DNA of 9,732 nt from Synergistaceae bacterium (GTDB lineage: Bacteria; Synergistota; Synergistia; Synergistales; Synergistaceae), in assembly GCA_012728505.1 (NCBI GenBank), contig JAAYEY010000215.1, positions 1 to 9,732 of the forward strand. Reading direction: 5' to 3'. A program made the translations under genes and the position numbers. Of the stretch, positions 1 to 6,626 are shown piece by piece; positions within the stretch are counted from its first letter, which is position 1, and each line of letters begins with the position of its first letter. The notes below the pieces were generated by a model. It was not told where the DNA came from. It ran no database searches and saw only the letters and a list, made by a program, of their open reading frames with translations.

Positions 1-1
1 C

Positions 2-427
2 CCAATGGTTCTCTGTCTCGACGACGGTGCATACTTCAAGCAATGCCCGAACGGAACTTTCATGTTTGGACGCGATGACGCGGATGAACCACATACAACA
101 GAGTGCTCAAACAGCGCTAAATTCCTTGAGGGCGTAACAAAGAGCGTTCTGAAAAGGATCCCGGCACTCAGCGGAGTCAGAGTAGTCCGTCAGTGGTCAG
201 GTCCTTACGACAACACGCCCGACCATAACGCTATAATCGACTGGACTCCTGTTGAAGGACTGCTCGTTGACTGCGGCTGGAGCGGCCACGGACTTCAGTT
301 CGGACCTTCAGGCGGACGAGTCTGCAAAGAACTTCTTTTGGGAGAAAAACCGTTTGTAGACCTGCACCGATTCCGTCTTTCCAGATTTGCGGAGAACGAT
401 CTCTTCTTCGAACCTGCGTTTATCTAA
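2..427 (+). CDS. FAD-dependent oxidoreductase (DAO/sarcosine oxidase beta-like), C-terminal part, 5' truncated
   Basis: The frame is open to the left edge, so only the last ~142 residues are present; the ATG at 5 is internal. The segment GPYDNTPDHNAIIDW, followed about 10 residues later by LLVDCGWSGHGLQFGPSGGR, is the typical C-terminal end of D-amino-acid/sarcosine/glycine oxidase-type flavoproteins. There a Gly-rich GxxGxG..GP stretch closes over the FAD, and an RF-containing tail follows (FRLSRFAEND). Family knowledge: these enzymes oxidise amines or amino acids (sarcosine, glycine, proline, D-amino acids) using FAD. The exact substrate cannot be read from this fragment, because the N-terminal Rossmann GxGxxG motif and most of the substrate pocket lie outside the window. 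The gene ends at TAA 425-427 and is followed by a terminator, so it belongs to an upstream unit. Confidence is high for the superfamily and low for the substrate. Confidence 0.8.
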   Translation, partial: PMVLCLDDGAYFKQCPNGTFMFGRDDADEPHTTECSNSAKFLEGVTKSVLKRIPALSGVRVVRQWSGPYDNTPDHNAIIDWTPVEGLLVDCGWSGHGLQFGPSGGRVCKELLLGEKPFVDLHRFRLSRFAENDLFFEPAFI

Positions 428-458
428 TCTAAAAATTACAGTGTTAATAATTACGAGA

Positions 459-495
459 GGCGGACAGTTTACTGTCCGCCTTAACTTTTTTGATT
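459..495 (+). terminator. Rho-independent terminator after the FAD oxidoreductase
   Basis: A perfect 9-bp stem, GGCGGACAG (459-467) and CTGTCCGCC (472-480), has a TTTA loop. It is followed by TTAACTTTTTTG, a U-rich tail. It lies 32 bases after the oxidoreductase stop and separates that gene from the LysR gene downstream. Confidence 0.85.
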
Positions 496-525
496 AACAA
501 GTAGATTAAATATTCTAATAATTAC

Positions 526-554
526 TTGAAGTATGTTGGTATTTGAATTATTAT
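526..554 (+). promoter_or_regulatory. Putative sigma70-type promoter of the LysR gene, with overlapping palindromes
   Basis: A -35 like box TTGAAG (526-531) lies 17 bases upstream of TATTAT (549-554). The -35 sits inside a short dyad TACTTGAAGTA (523-533). A wider inverted repeat, TAATAATT (516-523) and AATTATTA (546-553), brackets the promoter. LysR-type regulators usually bind T-N11-A dyads and repress their own gene, so autoregulation is plausible. The region is AT-rich, so chance matches are possible. Confidence 0.4.
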
Positions 555-594
555 AGTCAAAGTATATTTAATTATTTTGTTGAGGTGAGAGTCA

Positions 595-1485
595 ATGCAC
601 GAAAAAGGAATCGAAACTTTCTTGGCTGTTTCCATGTCAAGGACGCTCGGAAAAGCTGCTGAGCTGTTGAATGTTACACAATCTACAGTTAGCTATAATC
701 TCAATGAGCTGGAAAATGAGATGGGAATGTTGCTTGTCGACCGCCAAAAAGGAATGAAATCAATCAGTCTTACTCCAGCAGGAGAAAGTTTCCTTCCTCT
801 TGCTCTTAAGTGGCAGGAAGTCAGCAGAGAAATATCGAACGCAAGAAACCCCGGTTCTGCTTTTTCGCTTGCGATAGGAGGTTCAGAGACCGTAAACTGC
901 AGACTTTTGCCAAAGGTGTTTAAGGATTTATTAGAACACCAGCCACCCGTTTATTTAAGAATATCTACTGATCCTTCTGACCAAATGTACCAGGCAGTCG
1001 AAAGCCGTGCCTTAGATGTTGCTATTGTCCTCCATGAGGAAACGACAAGGTACGTTCAGATAGACCCTTTTTTTAAAGAGACCCTTATCGTTGCAAGAAT
1101 TCCAATAGAGGATGAAAATGTGTCAAAAAAAATTCACCCGGATTCTTTAATGCCGGAACTCGAATTCTACATCGAATGGAGCAGTAGTTATCGTCTGTGG
1201 CATGACCATATTTGGGACCCATTAAGAACAGCTAAAATGAGGCATGACTCTGTAAATTTCGTAAGTGCATTTATGGATGAACCCGGACAGTGGTGCATGA
1301 TACCTTGTTCAGCGATGGAAGAAATGAAACGCGGTGACGATAGGATTGTATTCCAAAGAATATCTGAGGCCCCTCCCGATCTTATCTATCGTAAAATCAC
1401 TCATAGATACCCTAGAGCAAGCGCACTCCCAGGAATGTCTATTTTTGACGAAATAGCGAATAAATATGGTTTTGGATCAATATAA
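595..1485 (+). CDS. LysR-type transcriptional regulator
   Basis: A 296-residue protein, the usual LysR length. Residues 5-60 form the N-terminal winged helix-turn-helix (helices around SRTLGKAAELLNVTQSTVSYNLNELE, residues 15-40), followed by the typical wing with LTPAGESFLPLA (59-70). From about residue 88 comes the effector-binding domain, a type 2 periplasmic-binding-protein fold; the IGGSETVNCRLLPKVFKDLL stretch corresponds to its usual start. The ATG at 595 is chosen because GAGGTGA (582-588) lies 6 bases upstream and the protein begins directly at the family's first helix. The gene ends 15 bases before deoC, whose own Shine-Dalgarno sits in that gap, so the two are probably co-transcribed. 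The likely targets are its own promoter and the aldolase/TRAP genes downstream. The inducer cannot be inferred. Confidence 0.93.
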   Translation: MHEKGIETFLAVSMSRTLGKAAELLNVTQSTVSYNLNELENEMGMLLVDRQKGMKSISLTPAGESFLPLALKWQEVSREISNARNPGSAFSLAIGGSETVNCRLLPKVFKDLLEHQPPVYLRISTDPSDQMYQAVESRALDVAIVLHEETTRYVQIDPFFKETLIVARIPIEDENVSKKIHPDSLMPELEFYIEWSSSYRLWHDHIWDPLRTAKMRHDSVNFVSAFMDEPGQWCMIPCSAMEEMKRGDDRIVFQRISEAPPDLIYRKITHRYPRASALPGMSIFDEIANKYGFGSI

Positions 1486-1500
1486 CTTGGAGGAATTAAA

Positions 1501-2154
1501 TTGGATTTAGCATCGTTGATTGATCACACAAATCTCAACCAGGCCGCAAAAAATGATGATATTTTAAAGCTTTGTGATGAGGCATCAGAGTGGCAGTTTG
1601 CGTCGGTTTGTGTTAATCCCTGTTATGTGGCACTTGCTTCAAAAATACTTGACGGAACAGGTGTCAAGGTCTGCTCTGTCGTTGGTTTTCCTCTCGGTGC
1701 GAATGTAATGTCCTCAAAGGTCTATGAGGCTGAAAGGGCATATCAGGATGGGGCTTCCGAAATTGATATGGTAATGAACATATCAGATGTCAAGAATGGA
1801 TCTTATGATTTACTCAGAAGGGATATCGCAGGAGTAGTAAGAGCTGTCTCTAACTGCAAGGTAAAAGTAATACTTGAGACATGTCTTCTGGAAGACGATG
1901 AAATTTTAAAGTCCTGCGAAGCAGCAGTAAAAGCAGGGGCACATTTTATAAAAACTTCTACGGGATTTTCGTCAGGCGGAGCCACAGTAAGGCATGTCCA
2001 GCTGATCAGAAATAACATACCTATGGAAATAGGTGTTAAGGCGGCCGGAGGGATAAGAGACTGGAAAAGTGCGGAAGAACTCATAATAGCAGGTGCAAAC
2101 AGGCTTGGAACATCTCGTTCTGTCTCAATATTAAAGTCATCATTAGCAAGTTAA
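1501..2154 (+). CDS. deoC: Deoxyribose-phosphate aldolase (DERA) family, class I aldolase
   Basis: A 217-residue protein of normal bacterial DeoC length, covering the whole TIM barrel. DeoC reversibly cleaves 2-deoxyribose-5-phosphate to glyceraldehyde-3-phosphate and acetaldehyde in the cytoplasm. The expected motifs are present in order: IDHTNL (7-12), VCVNP (36-40), VVGFPLG (60-66), EIDMVMN with Asp89, FIKTSTGF with Schiff-base Lys151, and GVKAAGGIR with proton-relay Lys180. The start is TTG 1501, with GGAGG at 1489-1493 spaced 7 bases; no ATG fits the N-terminus better. No nucleoside phosphorylase, phosphopentomutase or kinase is adjacent. It sits between a LysR regulator and a TRAP transporter, so its in vivo substrate could be another aldol compound made from the transported molecule. 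The family call is secure; the exact substrate is an inference. Confidence 0.92.
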   Translation: MDLASLIDHTNLNQAAKNDDILKLCDEASEWQFASVCVNPCYVALASKILDGTGVKVCSVVGFPLGANVMSSKVYEAERAYQDGASEIDMVMNISDVKNGSYDLLRRDIAGVVRAVSNCKVKVILETCLLEDDEILKSCEAAVKAGAHFIKTSTGFSSGGATVRHVQLIRNNIPMEIGVKAAGGIRDWKSAEELIIAGANRLGTSRSVSILKSSLAS

Positions 2155-2194
2155 TTGATGTAAGTTTAAAGCATTCAATATCCTTAAATATACC

Positions 2195-2228
2195 TTGACA
2201 AAACGATTTATATCAATGAATATCAATG
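2195..2228 (+). promoter_or_regulatory. Possible promoter and tandem operator upstream of the TRAP permease
   Basis: A perfect -35 consensus TTGACA lies at 2195-2200. The best -10 candidate at 17-base spacing is GAATAT (2218-2223), which is weak. ATATCAATG occurs twice, at 2210-2218 and 2220-2228, with an exact 10-base period, so both copies face the same side of the helix. That arrangement fits a regulator binding side by side over the -10 region. Confidence 0.35.
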
Positions 2229-2232
2229 CGAC

Positions 2233-2288
2233 TTGCCAGAGTGACGGCTGATAGTAATGGCAAATGCGAGGTTTGCTTAGAGGAGGGG
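2233..2288 (+). promoter_or_regulatory. TRAP permease leader: two overlapping hairpins and strong Shine-Dalgarno
   Basis: TTGCCA (2233-2238) can pair with TGGCAA (2258-2263). GCAAA (2260-2264) can instead pair with TTTGC (2272-2276), just ahead of the Shine-Dalgarno AGGAGGGG (2281-2288). The two stems share bases 2260-2263, so they exclude each other. The Shine-Dalgarno lies 6 bases before GTG 2295 and decides that start. Both stems are short, so the switch is only a possibility. Confidence 0.3.
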
Positions 2289-2294
2289 TTTTTT

Positions 2295-4304
2295 GTGAAA
2301 GAAATGGAAATAAAGGAGACGGAACTAAAAGCAACAGAATTACCGATCACAGGAAATGAGCAGGTCGATCTAGACGATCTTATGCGCAAGTATGATGTAG
2401 AAGCGCGTTTCAGAACACTTGAGGGGTGGCAAGGCAAGCTAGTTGCTTTGATAGCTATAGCAATGTCTTCCTTCCACTTTTACACATCGGGCTTTGGGTT
2501 GCTTCTTGCCCAGAAACAGGGTGCTGTCCATCTTGCTTTTACCCTTTGCCTTGTTTTTCTTCTTTACCCGGCAACCTCAAAACAGTCAAAGAACCAAGGA
2601 ATACCCTTTTATGATTTCATTCTGGCTGCCTTGGGCGTATCCGCAGCAATGTATCTGGTTGTCTTTTTCAACGATTTAACTACAAGGGCCGGACTTCCTA
2701 CTCAGACTGACTTGATAATGGGCTTTATCTTAATCGTTACGCTTTTAGAGGCCACCAGGAGAATATCAAATCCTGTATTGCCCTGCTTAGCCTTGACTGC
2801 GCTGTTATATTGCTACTTCGGACGATCGCTTCCTGAGATGATAGCGCACAGAGGATTTTCTATACCCCGTATAGTAAACCATATGTACTTAGGGACAGAA
2901 GGGATATTTGGAACACCTCTTGAAGTTTCTTCGACTTTCGTATTTATGTTTATCCTCTTTGGTTCTGTCCTTGAAAAGACCGGCCTGGGGAAATTTATAA
3001 TCGACCTTTCGATGGCTCTGGCAGGTTGGTCAACAGGAGGACCTGCAAAAGTTGCAGTCGTCAGTTCAGGGCTTATGGGGACCGTCTCAGGCTCTTCAGT
3101 TGCAAACGTATGTACGACTGGTATGTTTACGATACCTCTTATGAAAAGCGTCGGTTATGAGCCGCACTTTGCCGGTGCAGTTGAAGCAGTTGCATCTACA
3201 GGGGGACAGATCATGCCGCCAGTAATGGGTGCAGGCGCTTTTATAATGGCGCAGTTCCTTGGAGTCCCTTATATTGAAGTGGCGCTTGCAGCTGTTGTAC
3301 CCGCTCTACTTTATTACTTTGCTGTCATGGTCCAGGTGCACTTTGAGGCTACACGCCTCGGGCTTAAAGGTATCCCTTGGTCTCAGCTTCCTCCTCTTTG
3401 GCCGTTGCTTAAATCAAAGGGCTTCCTTCTTCTCCCGCTTGTCGCTATCATCTACTTTTTACTTGCTGGATTTACGCCTCTCAGGGCAGCGTTTAACGGT
3501 ATCATTGTGAGCTTTGTCCTTTCATGGTTAAACAAAGAGACACGGTTGACCCCGACCCGTATCATAGAAGCATTTCAATCGGGCGCACGGGGAGCAATTG
3601 GTGTGGCATGTGCATGTGCTACTGTTGGAATGGTAGTTGGGATGGGTACTCTTACAGGTCTTGCCCTGCGGATAGCAAATGCGATAGTTACTCTTGCGGG
3701 TGGAAGTAAGATCCTCACCCTCTTTTACACCATGCTTGCAAGCATAATACTTGGAACGGGTCTTCCGACAACTGCAAACTTTATCGTCACCAGCACCATG
3801 GCCGCACCTGCTCTCTTCAAGCTCGGTGTGCCTGCAAAAGCTGCTTACATGTTCGTGTTCTATTTCGGTATTTCAGCGGATCTTACGCCACCTGTCGCTC
3901 TGGCTGCTTACGCAGGATCCGGTATTGCAGGATCTGACCCGATGAAGACAGGTTTTACTGCTTTTAAACTTGCTCTGGCAGGGTTTTTAGTCCCATATGT
4001 CTATGTTTACAACCCGATGCTGCTATTTATAGACGTAGAGTTTATTCCAATGGTTCAGGCAGTATTTACGGCTCTGCTGGGAGTATTCCTGCTGTCTATG
4101 TGTACCATCGGATATTTTAAAGCTAAAGTTGCTTGGTATCTGAGGTTGCTCGCACTTGCAGGAGCTCTTGGCCTCCTGATACCGGGTACATCGTCCGACC
4201 TTGCAGGAATCGGAGTCTTTGTATTTATATTCTTGTTACAGACAGCAAAGGCGAAAATTATAGCGAAAAAGAAAGAAACTGAGGGGCTTCAGACTGAAGG
4301 ATAA
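2295..4304 (+). CDS. TRAP transporter fused permease (DctQ-DctM type, TAXI class)
   Basis: The product is a 669-residue polytopic inner-membrane protein. A ~45-residue charged cytoplasmic N-terminus is followed by several segments equivalent to the small DctQ subunit (roughly residues 46-200) and then by the large DctM-like domain. The signature stretch GTVSGSSVANVCTTG starts at residue 262 and is followed by EAVASTGGQIMPPVMGAGAF, the DctM hallmark. A second half-repeat contains GTGLPTTANFIVTS and FGISADLTPPVALAAYAGS. TRAP permeases use an ion gradient (commonly Na+) to import a solute delivered by a periplasmic binding protein. GTG 2295 is preferred because AGGAGGGG lies 6 bases upstream; the in-frame ATG at 2226 lacks such a site and would add 23 residues unlike a membrane-protein N-terminus. 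The partner binding protein follows 152 bases downstream. The substrate is unknown; TAXI systems carry glutamate, 2-oxoglutarate and other small acids. Confidence 0.93.
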   Translation: MKEMEIKETELKATELPITGNEQVDLDDLMRKYDVEARFRTLEGWQGKLVALIAIAMSSFHFYTSGFGLLLAQKQGAVHLAFTLCLVFLLYPATSKQSKNQGIPFYDFILAALGVSAAMYLVVFFNDLTTRAGLPTQTDLIMGFILIVTLLEATRRISNPVLPCLALTALLYCYFGRSLPEMIAHRGFSIPRIVNHMYLGTEGIFGTPLEVSSTFVFMFILFGSVLEKTGLGKFIIDLSMALAGWSTGGPAKVAVVSSGLMGTVSGSSVANVCTTGMFTIPLMKSVGYEPHFAGAVEAVASTGGQIMPPVMGAGAFIMAQFLGVPYIEVALAAVVPALLYYFAVMVQVHFEATRLGLKGIPWSQLPPLWPLLKSKGFLLLPLVAIIYFLLAGFTPLRAAFNGIIVSFVLSWLNKETRLTPTRIIEAFQSGARGAIGVACACATVGMVVGMGTLTGLALRIANAIVTLAGGSKILTLFYTMLASIILGTGLPTTANFIVTSTMAAPALFKLGVPAKAAYMFVFYFGISADLTPPVALAAYAGSGIAGSDPMKTGFTAFKLALAGFLVPYVYVYNPMLLFIDVEFIPMVQAVFTALLGVFLLSMCTIGYFKAKVAWYLRLLALAGALGLLIPGTSSDLAGIGVFVFIFLLQTAKAKIIAKKKETEGLQTEG

Positions 4305-4383
4305 AGTCTAGAAAAACCAGAATAGGTAAATAAAGACATTATATAAGACGCTAAATACTGATTTATTAAATAATTTTTTCAAT

Positions 4384-4418
4384 TATGATTTGGTTCTAGA
4401 CGGGCTGATATCAGCTCG
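4384..4418 (+). promoter_or_regulatory. Palindrome and possible promoter between TRAP permease and binding protein
   Basis: CGGGCTGATATCAGCTCG (4401-4418) is an 18-base dyad with one mismatched position; its core GCTGATATCAG C (4404-4415) is perfect. A -10 like TATGAT lies at 4384-4389 without a convincing -35, which would place the dyad just after a transcription start, as an operator. As RNA it gives a 7-bp stem with an ATAT loop (one G-U pair). No U-run follows, so it is not a terminator; it could instead stabilise or process the mRNA. Confidence 0.4.
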
Positions 4419-4456
4419 GCCAATAAACAAAAATTGATTATAGGAGGAAACAGACA

Positions 4457-5410
4457 ATGAAGAAAGTCATCATTTTATCACTTGTAGCTCTTTTGGCAGC
4501 ATTTTCATTCACAGCGGTAGCTTCAGCAGCCACTTATATGTCGGTCGCAACAGGAGGAACCTCCGGCACATACTATGCAGTCGGCGGAGCTCTAGCCGCG
4601 GCAGTTAGTAAGGAAGGTAAGATCCAGTGTACAGCCGAGACAGGAAACGCCTCGGTCGCGAATTCTAACCTCATTGCCACGAAAGGTATTGAGATTGCAT
4701 TTGTACAGAACGACATCACCTATTGGGCGGTAAACGGCGAACTTATGTTCCAGGGCAAACCCCTTAAGAACATCCGCGCAGTTGCTTCTCTCTATCCCGA
4801 ACACGTACAAGTTGTCGTAGCGAAGAACTCCGGCATCAAAACCATCAATGACCTTAAGGGAAAACGCGTTGGAGTAGGCGCACCCGGTTCAGGCGTTGAA
4901 GGTGACGTGCAGGCTATCTTTGGTGTTGCAGGACTTACCTACAAAGATCTCAAAAAGGCCGATTTCCTTGATTTTGGAGCCACTGCGAGCCGCTTCAAGG
5001 ACAACCAGATTGATGCAGGTTTTGTGGTTGCCGGTTACCCTACAGCGGCTATAATGGACCTCACAACTACTAAAGACGTAGGTCTTCTTAGCTTTGACAA
5101 AGAATTTCTTGATAAGTTGCACAAGAAGTACCCCTTCTTTGTAACAAGCAAAATCCCCGGTAAGACGTACAAAGGAATCGATAACGACGTAGTTACACCT
5201 GCTGTTATGGCAATCCTTATTACCCACGCTGATGTTCCTGAACAGCAGATTTATGATTTCCTAACGTCAATGTTCAAGAACCTTGACGATATTGCAGCAG
5301 TTCACGCAAAGGGCAAGGAAATCACACTTAAGGGCGCACTCGACGGACTTACAGCTCCTCTGCATCCAGGCGCAGCTAAGTTCTATAAAGAAAAGGGCCT
5401 TATTAAGTAA
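4457..5410 (+). CDS. TAXI-family TRAP transporter solute-binding protein
   Basis: A 317-residue secreted protein. Residues 1-24 are a Sec signal peptide: basic MKKV, a hydrophobic core, and likely cleavage after A-S-A (22-24). The mature start ATYMSVATGGTSGTYYAVGG is the TAXI hallmark. It continues with NSNLIATKGIEIAFVQND, DLKGKRVGVGAPGSG (ligand-loop region near residue 138) and AGFVVAGYPTAAIMDL, all typical of the NMT1/TAXI type 2 binding fold. It captures the solute in the periplasm and delivers it to the permease encoded just upstream. ATG 4457 has AGGAGGAAA (4442-4450) in front. Codons look more biased than in neighbouring genes (frequent aac, tac and cgc), fitting high expression. It is followed by a very strong terminator. 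No lipobox is present, so the protein is soluble in the periplasm. The ligand cannot be deduced. Confidence 0.95.
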   Translation: MKKVIILSLVALLAAFSFTAVASAATYMSVATGGTSGTYYAVGGALAAAVSKEGKIQCTAETGNASVANSNLIATKGIEIAFVQNDITYWAVNGELMFQGKPLKNIRAVASLYPEHVQVVVAKNSGIKTINDLKGKRVGVGAPGSGVEGDVQAIFGVAGLTYKDLKKADFLDFGATASRFKDNQIDAGFVVAGYPTAAIMDLTTTKDVGLLSFDKEFLDKLHKKYPFFVTSKIPGKTYKGIDNDVVTPAVMAILITHADVPEQQIYDFLTSMFKNLDDIAAVHAKGKEITLKGALDGLTAPLHPGAAKFYKEKGLIK

Positions 5411-5446
5411 GGGACCTTTTAAAAAAGTTAAATAAAAAAGGGTCCC
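5411..5446 (+). repeat. Alternative pairing arm in front of the terminator
   Basis: GGGACCTTTT (5411-5420), directly after the stop codon, can pair with AAAGGGTCCC (5437-5446): 10 bp with one G-U. That uses up the left arm of the terminator. It also resembles the terminator's right arm (GGGGACCCTTTT), as if part of the element were duplicated. Confidence 0.5.
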
Positions 5447-5470
5447 CGCTTAAGCGGGGACCCTTTTTTA
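5433..5470 (+). terminator. 38-base perfectly palindromic, bidirectional terminator
   Basis: Bases 5433-5470 form a perfect inverted repeat centred at 5451/5452. The left arm is six A then GGGTCCCCGC, the loop is TTAA, and the right arm is GCGGGGACCC then six T. It gives a 17-bp stem with A and T tracts on opposite sides, so it should work on both strands. It ends the TRAP unit. Confidence 0.95.
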
Positions 5471-5714
5471 TTTTCTCTGTGAATATCTGGATACAAAGAT
5501 TTGTCTGCTAAAAACATTCTTCGCAGTCAAGTATCCAAGCTGTTATTTTATTTAGTTCAGCATCTACAGGAGCTATTTTCCAGTTATCTACATGAAACGT
5601 ATAAAATGACCTAATATTCTTTGCTTAGAAATGAAGGGGGAACGGACTTCTCAATGTAGTATAATTCAACGGTGTACAAAAATATATTAAATGTTTCCGC
5701 AGAAAGGTCAAAAA
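5471..5714 (+). other. Stretch without a gene: nested inverted repeat and a -10 box
   Basis: No convincing reading frame lies between the terminator and the next start. The stretch holds a two-part inverted repeat: TGGATAC (5488-5494) with GTATCCA (5531-5537), and inside it TTGTCTGC (5501-5508) with GCAGTCAA (5523-5530), one mismatch. A perfect TATAAT box lies at 5660-5665 but has no good -35. Function is unknown; it may be a leader or small-RNA region. Confidence 0.45.
5660..5665 (+). promoter_or_regulatory. Consensus -10 box upstream of the membrane protein gene
   Basis: TATAAT at 5660-5665 lies 49 bases before the preferred start at 5715. The sequence 17-18 bases upstream is G-rich and gives no -35 match, so any promoter would need an activator. 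Confidence 0.3.
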
Positions 5715-6626
5715 ATGTTTTTTTCATTTCTACTCACATTTATTTCTGGTTGCTCCCTTTTGATCCTTGTTTTGACGATTTCTTTGCTTTTGCTGGGGAC
5801 TGAAAACGGACTCTACAATATTCAGGGAACGGATGCGTCGTTTCTCGCCCCATATAAACGATCTCTTGCGGGTCGGTGTACAGATAAATGTCCGCCGTTC
5901 TTACTCTGTGGCTCATGTCTCTGCCTTCTTGTGATTTTCTTTTTTATACCGATGGGCTCTCTTCCTCAGTTTGTGGAGACGCAAGGTGATTTTGTCGTTA
6001 TTATATTCTTGCTTTTGGCCGCACAGGGACTTTACATACGAGGAATGAAAATTTTCTCACTAGAAATATATCAGTCCTTTGATACCAAAGAACTATTTGC
6101 CCTTTCTAAATTGGCGATGAAACTGATAGTGGCAGGAGGGACATTGTCTTGGTATGCCCTTAACAGGGGAATGCCGGGCAGTATTTTCAGTCTGGAAACA
6201 TTCTCCACTACGTCCGTCTGGATTTTGGCAGGGCCATGGGGAAAGATTGGCACTGCAATGTTTTTTTTGCTACTAGCAATGGTCTCGCCCTCAAGAGGTG
6301 TAACAAAGACAAGGATAGTTGATAACATCCAGATTCCAGAAATATTTGACGCGATAAGGTTGACTCTGGTACCTGCGATTATCGTCTCCATCATCTGTCC
6401 GATGAGATTGGGGATAGCACTCGGTTATATAGGTTTTAAAATGTATTTTATAGATTTTATTATTTTTTGGATAATAGTGGGGTTGGTCCAAGTAATAGCG
6501 ATACCTTTAATAAGCAGGACATTAAATAGAACCTGTGAAAGATTCAGGGGAAAGTCTGACTGTTTTCCTGATGTTATCGTTGGTGCATCAGGAGTGTTAT
6601 TCTTTATGATAGATCTTTATCTATGA
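5715..6626 (+). CDS. Polytopic membrane protein, distantly like HycD/EchB/NuoH family subunits
   Basis: The product has 303 residues and about eight hydrophobic segments, beginning with a long one right after the start. ATG 5715 is preferred over ATG 5691 because GAAAGG (5702-5707) lies 7 bases upstream; the longer form has no Shine-Dalgarno. Order and spacing of features recall formate-hydrogenlyase subunit 4, Ech subunit B or NuoH: a loop with FLAPYKRSLAGRC (compare QPYxDLxKLLxK), GDFVVIIFLLLAAQGLY, SFDTKELFALSKLAMKLIV (compare GAxRExxLxxLxEP), a mid-protein loop after MVSPS, and a C-terminal LISRTLNRTCERFRG before the last helix. Conserved acidic and EP residues of those families are not evident, and no hydrogenase or Nuo gene is nearby. 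It may be a degenerate or repurposed relative, or unrelated. Its stop abuts that of the opposing gene. The family call is tentative; the membrane location is firm. Confidence 0.6.
   Translation: MFFSFLLTFISGCSLLILVLTISLLLLGTENGLYNIQGTDASFLAPYKRSLAGRCTDKCPPFLLCGSCLCLLVIFFFIPMGSLPQFVETQGDFVVIIFLLLAAQGLYIRGMKIFSLEIYQSFDTKELFALSKLAMKLIVAGGTLSWYALNRGMPGSIFSLETFSTTSVWILAGPWGKIGTAMFFLLLAMVSPSRGVTKTRIVDNIQIPEIFDAIRLTLVPAIIVSIICPMRLGIALGYIGFKMYFIDFIIFWIIVGLVQVIAIPLISRTLNRTCERFRGKSDCFPDVIVGASGVLFFMIDLYL

Noticed and set aside
2226..2294. Upstream ATG start for the TRAP permease, adding 23 residues
   Set aside because: No Shine-Dalgarno precedes it, the added residues look non-functional and overlap the leader repeats, while GTG 2295 has AGGAGGGG at ideal spacing.
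4361..4380. A/T stem with a T-run after the TRAP permease as a terminator
   Set aside because: The possible stem is only A-T pairs and too weak; the binding protein just downstream is expected to be expressed with the permease.
5691..5714. ATG 5691 as start of the membrane protein
   Set aside because: It is preceded by an A/T stretch with no ribosome site; ATG 5715 has GAAAGG at 7 bases and begins directly with the first membrane segment.
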